A DNA stretch of 38,796 nt from Bacteroidota bacterium (GTDB taxonomy: Bacteria; Bacteroidota; Bacteroidia; Bacteroidales; F082): assembly GCA_013203805.1 (NCBI GenBank), contig JABMPH010000267.1, positions 1 to 38,796 of the forward strand. The letters are read 5' to 3'. Positions 1-8,617 of this stretch are shown in pieces; the stretch's first letter is position 1, and every line of letters starts with the position of its first letter. Made by a program: the position numbers and the translations under genes. A model generated the notes under the pieces. That model saw nothing but the letters and a program-made list of their open reading frames with translations. It searched no databases and had not been told where the DNA came from.

Positions 1-72
1 GGTGCCACCCGGGATCGAACCAGGGACACATGGATTTTCAGTCCATTGCTCTACCTACTGAGCTATGGCACC
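1..72 (-). tRNA. tRNA-Phe (anticodon GAA)
   Basis: Read on the minus strand the segment folds as a complete cloverleaf. The acceptor stem GGTGCCA pairs with TGGCACC, the anticodon stem ATGGA/TCCAT closes the 7-base loop CTGAAAA with GAA at the anticodon position, and the T-loop is TTCGATC. The discriminator base and 3' end fall just outside the window, so the gene is cut by about one base plus any CCA. Confidence 0.95.
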
Positions 73-88
73 ATCAATTTTGGTGGCG

Positions 89-118
89 CAAAAGTACACA
101 TTTTTTCTATTTATCAAA
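89..118 (-). promoter_or_regulatory. Promoter of tRNA-Phe
   Basis: On the minus strand a TTTG (115-118) is followed after an 18-base spacer by TACTTTTG (89-96). This matches the Bacteroidota primary-sigma promoter TTTG-N17-23-TAnnTTTG. The tRNA 5' end lies 16 bases downstream of the -7 element. This is the clearest promoter in the window and a useful reference for the others. Confidence 0.75.
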
Positions 119-158
119 AAAAATCATAAAAATTTACAACACTCTTATTCCTTAGTTA

Positions 159-166
159 TATTTTTG
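159..166 (+). promoter_or_regulatory. -7 element upstream of coaX
   Basis: TATTTTTG fits the Bacteroidota -7 consensus TAnnTTTG and lies 19 bases before the TTG start of coaX, implying a very short leader. No convincing -33 box is visible. Confidence 0.5.
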
Positions 167-185
167 TTGTTTCTAAAACTGAAAT

Positions 186-923
186 TTGAAATTAGTTGTT
201 GACATAGGTAACTCATTTACTAAGCTTGCCGTTTTTGAAAATGATGATATTATCGATTTTCAAATAATTGAAAGATTAGATATATCTTATCTTAAATCAA
301 TAATTTTAAAATTCCCAAAAATCACATACTCAATTATTTCAAGTGTCGCAAAACATGACGATCAACTTTTTCATGTTCTTGCAAAGCAGGGGACTACAAT
401 TGAGCTAACCCATGGAACAATTGTTCCTTTTACTAATAGATATTCCACTCCAAAAACTCTTGGAAAAGATAGAATTGCAATTGCTTCGGCTGCTGTAACG
501 TTGTATCCTGGAGAAAATGTACTTATTATTGATATAGGAACCTGTGTTACATACGATCTTATTTTAAGTAAAGGGGAATATTTAGGTGGCGGAATTAGTC
601 CGGGATTAGAAATGAGATTCAAATCATTAAATAATTTTACACATGGTTTACCGTTAGTAAGTTTGCAGGATTGTAGTCCTGAAATTGAACTTGTAGGAAA
701 CTCAACATCGAAATCGATAATTTCAGGTGTTGTTAATGGTTTACAAATGGAAGTTGAACACACTATTAATCAATATAAAATGAGGTACAATCCTTTAATA
801 ACGGTGATTAGTGGAGGTGATTATAAATATTTTGAAAAATTGGTAAAAATTAACATCTTTGCAACCCCTAATATTGTGGTACGGGGATTAAAAAACATCC
901 TTGATTTTAATGAAAAAAAATAA
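186..923 (+). CDS. coaX: Type III pantothenate kinase
   Basis: CoaX phosphorylates pantothenate with ATP, the first step of coenzyme A synthesis, in the cytoplasm. The 245-residue product has the usual length for the family. It shows the ASKHA phosphate-binding motif VVDIGNS near the N-terminus, the family motif LGKDRIA near residue 92, the second phosphate loop IDIGTCVTYD near residue 115, and GGGISPGL near residue 134. The start is a TTG at 186: the DIGNS motif sits five codons later, as in other CoaX proteins, and no ATG is available upstream. The 3' end overlaps the next gene by 14 bases if that gene starts at the ATG at 910, so the two are probably co-transcribed. Identification is firm; only the TTG start is inferred. 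Confidence 0.93.
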   Translation: MKLVVDIGNSFTKLAVFENDDIIDFQIIERLDISYLKSIILKFPKITYSIISSVAKHDDQLFHVLAKQGTTIELTHGTIVPFTNRYSTPKTLGKDRIAIASAAVTLYPGENVLIIDIGTCVTYDLILSKGEYLGGGISPGLEMRFKSLNNFTHGLPLVSLQDCSPEIELVGNSTSKSIISGVVNGLQMEVEHTINQYKMRYNPLITVISGGDYKYFEKLVKINIFATPNIVVRGLKNILDFNEKK

Positions 924-2190
924 AATATTTATTTTACTGTTTATTATTGCCGCTAGTGCTAATATTCAGGCTCAAACAGGCATAAATTCTCCATATTCAC
1001 GATATGGTTTGGGGAAGCTTTACAATGCAAATCAAAACACAATCTCAAAGTCGATGGGTGGCCTTGGAATAGCCATTCATAACCCAACTGCTTTTAATCC
1101 CTCAAACCCTGCTTCATATGGGTCATTGGATTCAGCATCATTTTTGTTTGAGGTAGGGGTTAATGCTAGCTTCACTAACTTAAAAACAACAACACTTTCT
1201 GAAAATGGTTACGATGCTACATTGAGTTACATTTTTGCCGGCTTCCCAATTAACAGATGGTGGAGGTCAGGAATTGGTATTATGCCTTTTAGCAAGATTG
1301 GTTATAACGTTGAAGTTAAGGTAGAAGTTGAAGATTTTAGTGATGTGGTTCATTCATTTACCGGTGACGGTGGTTTAAACAGAGTTTTTTGGGGTAACGG
1401 TTTTAATATCACAAAAAATTTCAGAGCTGGGGTAGATATTACTTATTTATTTGGACAAACTTCACGATCCAGCATGATTTACTATCCCGACTCAGTTTAT
1501 ATATTCGGAACAAAAGTTGAAGAATCAATACATGTTGGTGATTTTATTTTTGATTACGGAATTCAATACGACTTCAATATAAATGATCGAACCCAGGCAA
1601 CAATTGGGTTAATCTATGCAAATAAAATTAATCTCAACTCAAAAATAAGCTACCTTTCTAAAACCGTTTCTGGTGGATATAATAACGAAATTGAATATGT
1701 AAAAGATACAATAGAGTACAGACCGGAAGAAAAAGGCACAATTACTTATCCTGGAAAATTTGGTATTGGCCTTGCCATTAGAAATGGTGATAATTGGCTT
1801 ATCGGTGCTGATTTTGAATATCAAAAATGGGATGAGTTTACTACATTTGGTATTAAAGATTCTCTGTCGAATTCATGGAGAGTTGCCTTTGGGGGAAAAT
1901 TTACACCAAAACACACAAACATTTCTTCATTGTTTAAACGTATCACTTACAGAGCTGGAGCAAGATATAAGCAATCGTATCTAAAATTTTATGGAAAACC
2001 CATTAATGACTTTGGCATAAGTTTTGGATTTGGTTTCCCATTAAAGAATTCGAAAACAGGAATTGATTTAGGCATGGAAATTGGTAGAAGAGGGACAATG
2101 GACAACAATTTAATACAGGAGAACTTTTTTAATTTATCTCTGGGGGTATCAATACAGGAAAATTGGTTCCAAAAACGTAAATATCGATAG
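910..2190 (+). CDS. Outer-membrane beta-barrel protein of the coaX/lptC locus
   Basis: The product (about 426 residues from the ATG at 910) begins with a clear signal peptide, MKKNKIFILLFIIAASANIQA, whose cleavage after AQA would expose TGINSPYSRYG. The mature part alternates short hydrophobic strands with Gly/Asn-rich turns and ends in a strand, typical of an outer-membrane barrel. The N-terminal pattern 'SPYSRYGLG', with a later 'SMGGLGIA' and 'NPASYGSLDS', recalls the FadL/PorV-like barrel proteins found beside coaX in Bacteroidota. The frame stays open to a TTG at 901, but the ATG at 910 gives the better signal peptide. The function is unknown; a transport or envelope-assembly role is inferred only from the location beside lptC. 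Confidence 0.75.
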   Translation: MKKNKIFILLFIIAASANIQAQTGINSPYSRYGLGKLYNANQNTISKSMGGLGIAIHNPTAFNPSNPASYGSLDSASFLFEVGVNASFTNLKTTTLSENGYDATLSYIFAGFPINRWWRSGIGIMPFSKIGYNVEVKVEVEDFSDVVHSFTGDGGLNRVFWGNGFNITKNFRAGVDITYLFGQTSRSSMIYYPDSVYIFGTKVEESIHVGDFIFDYGIQYDFNINDRTQATIGLIYANKINLNSKISYLSKTVSGGYNNEIEYVKDTIEYRPEEKGTITYPGKFGIGLAIRNGDNWLIGADFEYQKWDEFTTFGIKDSLSNSWRVAFGGKFTPKHTNISSLFKRITYRAGARYKQSYLKFYGKPINDFGISFGFGFPLKNSKTGIDLGMEIGRRGTMDNNLIQENFFNLSLGVSIQENWFQKRKYR

Positions 2191-2210
2191 TTATCAATAA
2201 TTATATTATT

Positions 2211-3608
2211 ATGAAATTAAAATCTGTAATATTAACACTAACACTCTTTACCGGACTTTCAATGCTTGTTTCTGGACAAGCCATTTCGTTTGAAGCAAAA
2301 GATGATATTCCAAAATATGGAAACGATAGCGTCGAATGTGTTAAAAACCTTTCTTTATACAGAGGTTCATATAAGCAATGGAAGCAGGCTGGAAAAAAAG
2401 GCGATGCCATAAACGACGCCATAAAATATTGGAGAAAAGTTCTAAACGATTGTCCAACAGCTACAGAAAATCTTTATGTTGATGGTGTAAACATGATTGA
2501 ATACCGCATTAAAAAAGCAAAAAAAGCATCATTGAAAGAAGGCCTTATTGACACTCTTATGATGCTATACGATATGCGAATTCATTATTTTCCGTTACAT
2601 TATAAAACAGGAGACTCACAAGTTGGTCAAATTTTAGGAAGAAAAGGTGTTGATTATTATCAACTCGATCCTTCAAAAAATTACTTAAAGGCGTATGAAA
2701 TACTCGGCGAATCAATTAAACTTGACAAAGAAGATGCCGGAGGCCCTGTTTACATTTATTATTTCAGATCGGTTACCAAGATGGCACAAAAAGGCGATAC
2801 CGACACCACAGAAGTTGTTGATGCATATGACATGATCAGTGATTATGTTGATGCCAACATACTTAAGTATCAAAAAGCCGGATTATCAGAAGACGAAGAA
2901 GATTACCTCAACATAAAGGGAAACATTGAAAATACATTTCAACCATTTGCAAATTGTAACGATTTGGTTAGGATTTACAAAAAGAAATATAATGCAAATC
3001 CTAAGAATGTTGACTTATTGAAAAAGATTACAAACCTTCTAGATAAAAAAGATTGCATCGACTCACCGCTTTATTTTGACGCAACTGTAGGTCTTTACAA
3101 ACTTGAACCATCTCCCGAGTCGGCATATTTAATTGGCAAAATTTTACTGAAAGACGGAAAGTATAATGAAGCTATCCCATATCTTGAAGAAGCAATTAAA
3201 ATGGAGAATGAGAGTAAAGCCTATAAAGCTCTTATATTCCTAGCTGAAGATTTTAGAGCACTGAAATTATATGAAAAATCAAGAACCATTGCTCTTAAAG
3301 CGGCTAAGCTTAACCCCAATGCCGGAAAACCATATTCAATAATTGGTGATTTATATGCTCTAAGTGCAAAAGATTGTGGCGATGATGACTTAACACGTAA
3401 GGTTGCATATTGGGCAGCGGTTGACAAATATAAAGAAGCAAAAGCTATTGAATCTGATTTAGCCGAATCGATGAACAAAAGCATTAATTCATATCAAAAG
3501 TATTTTCCAGCTACAGAGTTATTGTTCTTTCACAATCTGAACGAAGGAGATAGCTACACTGTTGGATGCTGGATTAACGAAGTTACAACTGTACGAGCTG
3601 CTAAATAG
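2211..3608 (+). CDS. Secreted TPR-repeat protein
   Basis: This 465-residue protein has an N-terminal signal peptide (MKLKSVILTLTLFTGLSMLVSGQA) and is otherwise helical. Tetratricopeptide-type repeats are clearest around residues 300-390, for example 'AYLIGKILLKDGKYNEAIPYLEEAI' broken over two helices, followed by 'YEKSRTIALKAAKLNPNAGKPYSIIGDLY'-like helices. A conserved-looking N-terminal helical region (residues 40-270) precedes them. It starts 20 bases after the barrel gene and ends 17 bases before lptC, so it belongs to the same operon. A periplasmic scaffold role in outer-membrane assembly is plausible from this position, but the sequence itself shows only protein-interaction repeats. Confidence 0.78.
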   Translation: MKLKSVILTLTLFTGLSMLVSGQAISFEAKDDIPKYGNDSVECVKNLSLYRGSYKQWKQAGKKGDAINDAIKYWRKVLNDCPTATENLYVDGVNMIEYRIKKAKKASLKEGLIDTLMMLYDMRIHYFPLHYKTGDSQVGQILGRKGVDYYQLDPSKNYLKAYEILGESIKLDKEDAGGPVYIYYFRSVTKMAQKGDTDTTEVVDAYDMISDYVDANILKYQKAGLSEDEEDYLNIKGNIENTFQPFANCNDLVRIYKKKYNANPKNVDLLKKITNLLDKKDCIDSPLYFDATVGLYKLEPSPESAYLIGKILLKDGKYNEAIPYLEEAIKMENESKAYKALIFLAEDFRALKLYEKSRTIALKAAKLNPNAGKPYSIIGDLYALSAKDCGDDDLTRKVAYWAAVDKYKEAKAIESDLAESMNKSINSYQKYFPATELLFFHNLNEGDSYTVGCWINEVTTVRAAK

Positions 3609-3625
3609 TTTATAAAAGAAATCAT

Positions 3626-4195
3626 ATGTTTTCATATTTCATAAAAAGCATCATTTTGGCAATTGCCGGAATGATGCTTTTTTCTTGTGAAAATTCTATT
3701 TCCCGAATAAACGAATTAGCTCTTGAAGAAGACACCCTTGCCGCAATAACCACATATGATATTATATATGAAAGATCAGATTCAGGATTTGTTCAGGTTA
3801 AGCTATCTAGTCCTTTGATGAAAAGATTTTTAGGCAAAGATGAGTATAATGAATTTCCAGATGGTTTCGAGATCATCTATTATGATAATACTGGAAAAGA
3901 AATATCATATATTTCAGCTAATTATGGTATTGATTATCAGCAAAGAAAATTGATGAATGCTCGATACAATGTTATTATAAAAAACTATGATACTAACGAA
4001 GAATTATATACTGAGAACTTAGTTTGGGATAAAAAAGCAAAGCTAATTAGGTCAAATACCTTCGTGAAACTTATAATGCCCGACAAAACAATTTTTGGTG
4101 ATAGCATGTGGGCAAACGAATCTTTTACCGAGCACGAAATATTTAATATAAAGGGAGAGTTTGATGTTAATGAAGATACTATATCGCAAAAATAA
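3626..4195 (+). CDS. lptC: LPS export protein LptC
   Basis: LptC is the inner-membrane-anchored periplasmic component of the Lpt bridge, passing lipopolysaccharide from LptB2FG to LptA. The 189-residue product has an N-terminal hydrophobic stretch with a lipobox-like 'MMLFSCEN' (Cys near residue 21), so in this organism it is probably a lipoprotein rather than a transmembrane anchor. The remainder shows the LptC/OstA beta-jellyroll pattern: 'YERSDSGFVQVKLSSPLM', 'FPDGFEIIYYDNTGKEIS' and 'GIDYQQRKLMNARYNV', then 'LVWDKKAKLIRSNTFVKL'. The last gene of the coaX-led run, it is followed 1.6 kb downstream by an LptD-like gene, which supports the call. Confidence 0.85.
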   Translation: MFSYFIKSIILAIAGMMLFSCENSISRINELALEEDTLAAITTYDIIYERSDSGFVQVKLSSPLMKRFLGKDEYNEFPDGFEIIYYDNTGKEISYISANYGIDYQQRKLMNARYNVIIKNYDTNEELYTENLVWDKKAKLIRSNTFVKLIMPDKTIFGDSMWANESFTEHEIFNIKGEFDVNEDTISQK

Positions 4196-4296
4196 GTTTC
4201 AAGTTACCAAAGTGTCAGTTCATATATCCCATAATACCTCTTCTATAAACTTAAAGAAATCAATATTTTAATCACACCAAATGCTATATTTATTAC

Positions 4297-4304
4297 TATT
4301 TTTG
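4297..4304 (+). promoter_or_regulatory. -7 element upstream of the CorC-like gene
   Basis: TATTTTTG matches TAnnTTTG and lies 15 bases before the ATG at 4319, which would give an almost leaderless transcript. It sits in the 123-base gap after lptC, so the CorC-like gene probably has its own promoter. No good -33 box is seen. Confidence 0.45.
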
Positions 4305-4318
4305 CACTTTAGATACTT

Positions 4319-5587
4319 ATGAGCACAAACGGGCTAATAATAATATTTTCACTGATACTATCTGGGTTTTTTTCAGGGATGGAAATTGCTTTTGTAAGCT
4401 CAAACCGACTAATGCAGGAACTCGACCTTAAACGAAAGGTTATTCCAGCACGCATTCTTTCTGCATTTTACAATAACCCCTCACGCTTTATTGGGGCTTT
4501 ATTATTGGGCAATAATGTTGCCCTAGTAATATATGGTATTGCGGTGGCAAACATGCTTGAACCAATAATTATCAACCTACTTCCCGCTGGATTTTCTAGT
4601 GAATATATTATACTATTAATACAAACACTTTTTTCAACATTACTGATATTAATCGTTGCGGAGTTTATTCCAAAAGTATTATTCAGGATAAATCCAAATA
4701 CAATCCTTAAAGCCTTTGCACTTCCTGTTTGGATGTTTTACTATGCATTTTATCCAATAATTCTTATATACATAGGAATAAGTGAAATCATTCTAAGGAG
4801 TATCTTCAGGGTTAAACTTGCAAACGAATCATACTCATTTAGTGCCATTGATCTGGAAGAATATGTAAAAGATTCACTCCCAGATAATGAGACTCGAGAA
4901 GACGTAAATCAGGAAATCCAGATGATTCAGAATGCGATTGATTTCAAGCATGTTAAATTACGCGAATGTATGGTTCCCCGAACCGAAATAGTAGCTCTTG
5001 AAATAAATCAAAATTTAGATGAATTCCGAAAACTATTAATGGAAACAGGGCACTCAAAAATATTTATTTACGAAGATTCTATCGATCACATTGTTGGATA
5101 TGTTCATGTATTTGACCTATTTCACAACCCTAAATCGATAAGGGAAATTATTAGGGAGATCGATCCCTATCCTGAAACAACAACCGCCAGAGAATTATTG
5201 CGGAATTTCATTGAAAACCATAAAAGTGTAGCGATTGTACTTGATGAATTCGGTGGAACATCAGGTATTGTTACGATGGAAGACGTTATTGAAGAAATAT
5301 TTGGGGAAATAGAAGATGAGCATGATCAAGATAAAGATATTGAAAAACAAGTATCTGACAATACTTTTATCTTTTCTGCCCGCCTTGAGATTGATTATCT
5401 AAATGAAAAATATAAATTTAACTTCCCCGTACTTGATGATTACGAAACACTTGCCGGTTTTGTAATTCATAATTATAATAGTATACCTATAGTGAACCAA
5501 AAAATAAAGGTAGGCCAATATCTGTTTACCATTCTAAAATCAAGCGGAAATCGCCTTGAAGAAGTCAAAATGGAAATTCGTCAATAA
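4319..5587 (+). CDS. CNNM/CBS/CorC-domain membrane protein (hemolysin family)
   Basis: The domain order is that of the CorC/HlyC (CNNM) family, linked to magnesium or other divalent-cation export; the Bacteroidota gliding protein GldE is a relative. Residues 1-150 form the DUF21/CNNM membrane domain with about four hydrophobic segments and the early motif 'ILSGFFSGMEIAFVSSNR'. A CBS pair covers about 200-325, marked by 'MVPRTEIVALE' and 'VLDEFGGTSGIVTMEDVIEE'. The C-terminal CorC/HlyC domain follows, ending 'YETLAGFVIHN' and 'VEVKM'-like strands. Length (422) is normal. Placement between lptC and lptD is common in Bacteroidota. The family is certain; the substrate is not. Confidence 0.88.
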   Translation: MSTNGLIIIFSLILSGFFSGMEIAFVSSNRLMQELDLKRKVIPARILSAFYNNPSRFIGALLLGNNVALVIYGIAVANMLEPIIINLLPAGFSSEYIILLIQTLFSTLLILIVAEFIPKVLFRINPNTILKAFALPVWMFYYAFYPIILIYIGISEIILRSIFRVKLANESYSFSAIDLEEYVKDSLPDNETREDVNQEIQMIQNAIDFKHVKLRECMVPRTEIVALEINQNLDEFRKLLMETGHSKIFIYEDSIDHIVGYVHVFDLFHNPKSIREIIREIDPYPETTTARELLRNFIENHKSVAIVLDEFGGTSGIVTMEDVIEEIFGEIEDEHDQDKDIEKQVSDNTFIFSARLEIDYLNEKYKFNFPVLDDYETLAGFVIHNYNSIPIVNQKIKVGQYLFTILKSSGNRLEEVKMEIRQ

Positions 5588-5733
5588 CCCTTTCTAAGTC
5601 TCAATATAATTATTGACCATAATTATCAGAAAAATATTTCTATTTCCTAATATGTAATATCTTTAATTTAAATGCGTTACACATTGTATCTTTCAAAATA
5701 TAAAGCATCTGTTAAGCTTCTTGTTTTTGGAAT

Positions 5734-5741
5734 TATATTTG
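5734..5741 (+). promoter_or_regulatory. -7 element upstream of lptD
   Basis: TATATTTG fits TAnnTTTG and lies 39 bases before the TTG used as start of the LptD-like gene. The preceding 145 bases hold no gene. No reliable -33 box is seen. Confidence 0.4.
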
Positions 5742-5779
5742 CATAGCTTTTAAGTAAAAAAACAATTAATAGAATTACT

Positions 5780-8470
5780 TTGTTTAATAATAATCCTTTC
5801 ATTAGTTTATTAACAGTACCTTGGTTATTGATTATTTGCTTATTCCCCACTTGGCTTAATGCCACTACTTTACAAACATATTTTGAATTAGTTCCCGATT
5901 CTCTGGTTACAAAACTTGATTCTATTTCTTTTGCAAGAGGCGACACATTAGTATATAACGACACAATTATAGGGGATACAATAATTTCAACCAGCATATC
6001 AGGCGATACTGTAATTCAAGAAAATGCAGCTCGTACACGAATTGATGCAAAAGTTGAAAGGTTTGCCAAGGATTCAATTGTACAGGATATTGCAAATAGA
6101 AAAATATTTCTTTTTGGAGAAGCAGTAGTTAATTACGACGATATTACTCTTAAAGCCAACTATATCGAAGTTGACCTGATCAACAATACAGTTTTTGCAG
6201 CAGGTACCAAAGATTCAACGGGAAAGATGATTGGGAAGCCCGAATTTACTCAAGGTGATCAAACATTTAAGTCAAGCACCATGACTTACAATTTCGACTC
6301 AAAAAAAGGAATGATTACCGATGTATTGACAGAAGATGGAAATGGGTTTCTTCACGGGCAAACTGTTAAGAAACTTGAAGATAATACAGTTAATATTTTG
6401 CATGGAACCTATACTACATGTAATCTTGAGGAAAATCCTCACTTTGGGTTTAATTTTAAAAAAGCACGGGTGATTCCTGATTCAAAAATTGTTACAGGAC
6501 CTGCATATATGGAGATTGAGCAAATGCCAACTCCCTTAGGTCTTCCTTTTGGCTTTTTCCCAAACAAAACCGGACAAACATCAGGGATTGTAATACCTAC
6601 TTTTGGTGAATATACTAACAGAGGATTTTACCTTGAAGATGGTGGATATTATTGGGCCATAAATGAATATATGGATCTAACTGTACTGGGAGATATATAT
6701 TCGCGTGGTGGCTGGGGTATTAAACCACGTTTCAGGTATAAAAAAAGATATAAATATAGTGGCGATATTAACCTAGGTTATGCAGTAAATGTTGTAGGTA
6801 CTAAGGGAGCACCCGATTTTGCAAAGAGTACTGACTTTAAAGTCAGATGGTCCCACAGGCAGGATCCAAAAGCCCGCCCGAACAGTACATTCACAGCAGA
6901 CGTTAATATTGTGAGTGGCAACTATGTTAAATACAATGTGGTTTCAACTGAAGATTTTCTCTCTAACGAATTCCAGTCGAGTGTAGCATATCAAAAAAAC
7001 TGGGGAGGTAAGTATTTTATGACAATTAATGGAAGTCATCGTCAGAATACAAAAACTCATGTAGTTGATGTTAACCTTCCAGAATTAACATTTACCGTTA
7101 ACAGATTTTATCCCTTAAAGGGAAAAGGGAGTGGTAAAAAGCGGTTTTATGAAGAGCTAAGTGTTTCATACTCAATGAATGCAAAAAATACAATAAACAC
7201 AGCAGATTCCGTGTTATTCGATCAGTCAACCCTTGAAAATGACATGCAGTCGGGAGCAATACACAAAATTCCCATTAGCCTGCCACTTAAAGTATTGAAA
7301 TACTTTACACTTAGCAATTCTATCAATATATCCGATAGGATGTATAGTAAAAGCATAAGAAAATCATGGGAAAATGACACTACCTATGTTGGAGGTGATA
7401 CAATTGCCCCAGGAGTATTAATTGACACAATACCGGGGTTTAGAAATGCCTTTGACTATAGCTTCAGCACCTCACTTGGCACCAAGCTATTTGGAATGGT
7501 TGGCTTAAAAAAAGGACCAATACGTGCAATAAGGCATGTGTTAACTCCAAGCATAAGCTTTTCATATTCCCCCGATTTTACAAGCGAAAATTATGGTTAT
7601 TTTGGAACTTATACTGATGGTGAGGGGGATGAGATTCAATACTCCCAATTTGAAGGTAGCCTTTTTGGGTCGCCGTCAGGTGCCGAATCGGGAAGGGTTG
7701 GTTTTACTCTTGGCAACAACCTCGAAATTAAAATCCCATCAAAAAAAGATACAATAACAGGTTTAAGGAAAATCAAACTGATAGAAAGTTTTACTATTTC
7801 AGGCAATTATGATCTGGCAAAAGATTCGATGAATATGTCAAAGATTACAATGTCAGGCCGGACAACACTTTGGAAAAATCTAAACATACAGTATGGTTCT
7901 ATCTGGGATCCTTATGCAAAAGATTCTGCAGGGTTTAGTATTAATGAATACGAATGGAATGTTAACCGCAGACTGCTACGCCTTGATCAAACAACATGGC
8001 GTTTGAGTTTTGGATTTAAACTTGGCGATACTGACTTTAAAAAGAAAGAAAAACCAGAAGGAGCCACAGATAGTGAAATAGATGAAATAAACAACAACCC
8101 CGGCGATTTTGTCGACTGGAGCATCCCATGGTCGATAAACTTAAACTATAATTTCACGTACACCAATAATCTTGACTATATTAACTATGTAAAGATTCCA
8201 AAAGAAACTATAGTCCAAACCCTCTCCTTTAACGGACAGGTAAACATAACACCCAAATGGAAGTTTACATTTAACTCTGGCTGGGATTTTACCAGCAACA
8301 AACTTTCGTATACTACCATTAACCTTTATCGTGATTTGCATTGCTGGGAAATGCGGTTTAGCTGGACGCCATTGGGTATTCGCCAAAGCTGGAATTTCTC
8401 CATTAACGTTAAAGCCTCAATATTGCAGGATTTAAAACTTAATAAGAAAAAGGATTTTAGAGATTATTAG
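5780..8470 (+). CDS. LptD-like LPS-assembly outer-membrane protein
   Basis: LptD is the outer-membrane translocon that receives LPS from LptA/LptC and places it in the outer leaflet. The 896-residue product starts with a hydrophobic signal segment (residues 7-28, ending in 'TWLNATT'). It then has an OstA/LptA-like jellyroll ('IANRKIFLFGEAVVNYDDI', 'LKANYIEVDLINNTVFAAG', about 95-240) and a long C-terminal barrel with the LptD hallmarks 'PTPLGLPFGFFPN' and 'SGIVIPTFGEYTNRGFYLED'. No ATG is available near the N-terminus; TTG at 5780 is the best start and itself lies in a promoter-like TTACTTTG, so the exact start is uncertain. The gene symbol is withheld because Bacteroidota LptD homologues are distant from the enterobacterial protein. 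Confidence 0.85.
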   Translation: MFNNNPFISLLTVPWLLIICLFPTWLNATTLQTYFELVPDSLVTKLDSISFARGDTLVYNDTIIGDTIISTSISGDTVIQENAARTRIDAKVERFAKDSIVQDIANRKIFLFGEAVVNYDDITLKANYIEVDLINNTVFAAGTKDSTGKMIGKPEFTQGDQTFKSSTMTYNFDSKKGMITDVLTEDGNGFLHGQTVKKLEDNTVNILHGTYTTCNLEENPHFGFNFKKARVIPDSKIVTGPAYMEIEQMPTPLGLPFGFFPNKTGQTSGIVIPTFGEYTNRGFYLEDGGYYWAINEYMDLTVLGDIYSRGGWGIKPRFRYKKRYKYSGDINLGYAVNVVGTKGAPDFAKSTDFKVRWSHRQDPKARPNSTFTADVNIVSGNYVKYNVVSTEDFLSNEFQSSVAYQKNWGGKYFMTINGSHRQNTKTHVVDVNLPELTFTVNRFYPLKGKGSGKKRFYEELSVSYSMNAKNTINTADSVLFDQSTLENDMQSGAIHKIPISLPLKVLKYFTLSNSINISDRMYSKSIRKSWENDTTYVGGDTIAPGVLIDTIPGFRNAFDYSFSTSLGTKLFGMVGLKKGPIRAIRHVLTPSISFSYSPDFTSENYGYFGTYTDGEGDEIQYSQFEGSLFGSPSGAESGRVGFTLGNNLEIKIPSKKDTITGLRKIKLIESFTISGNYDLAKDSMNMSKITMSGRTTLWKNLNIQYGSIWDPYAKDSAGFSINEYEWNVNRRLLRLDQTTWRLSFGFKLGDTDFKKKEKPEGATDSEIDEINNNPGDFVDWSIPWSINLNYNFTYTNNLDYINYVKIPKETIVQTLSFNGQVNITPKWKFTFNSGWDFTSNKLSYTTINLYRDLHCWEMRFSWTPLGIRQSWNFSINVKASILQDLKLNKKKDFRDY

Positions 8471-8495
8471 AATTATAAACTTAAATCCATTTACC

Positions 8496-8560
8496 GAAAA
8501 ACATTACTTTTGCCCATTCCCGAAAATTATCGGAATAATGGCCCCATAGTTCAAGGGATA
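8496..8560 (+). repeat. Repeat copy 1: tRNA-Arg promoter plus first 21 tRNA bases
   Basis: This segment recurs at 8928-8993, shifted by 433 bases after a one-base indel in an A-run. From 8503 to 8560 the copies match at 51 of 58 positions. The -7 element TACTTTTG (8505-8512) and the first 21 bases of the tRNA (8540-8560) are identical, and all seven mismatches lie in the short leader between them. The leader can fold (ATTCC and GA against TCGGAAT), and the other copy can form a different hairpin at the same place. Confidence 0.85.
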
Positions 8561-8608
8561 CCCGCCCGAACGTGCCGTTCGGTACGGGCGGGGAATATAA
8601 GTTTCCTA
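8540..8608 (+). pseudogene. Truncated tRNA-Arg(CCU) interrupted by a palindrome
   Basis: Bases 8540-8560 reproduce the intact tRNA-Arg(CCU) at 8973 from base 1 through the D-loop. A 32-bp palindrome follows (8561-8592). Bases 8593-8608 then resume the tRNA at the next nucleotide, GAATATAAGTTTCCTA against GAATAGAAGTTTCCTA in the intact gene, including the CCT anticodon. After this the sequence leaves the tRNA completely: the T-arm and 3' acceptor strand are missing, so it cannot make a tRNA. Ten bases later the nuclease gene starts. Confidence 0.85.
8561..8592 (+). repeat. 32-bp GC-rich palindrome in the tRNA D-arm
   Basis: The outer arms CCCGCCC and GGGCGGG are perfect complements. Inside are GTGCC/GGTAC, pairing with one G-T wobble around the loop GTTC, and a GAAC on the left side that is complementary to that loop, so CCGAAC/GTTCGG is an alternative stem. 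It is far more GC-rich than the AT-rich surroundings, which suggests an inserted element. No second copy was seen in this window. Confidence 0.8.
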
Positions 8609-8617
8609 CCAACTCGA

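Noticed and set aside
8510-8617. N-terminal extension of the GIY-YIG frame through the tRNA fragment and palindrome
   Set aside because: The extension is only a translation of RNA-gene and palindrome sequence, starts at a non-ATG codon inside the -7 element, and the compact nuclease domain begins at the tandem ATGs.
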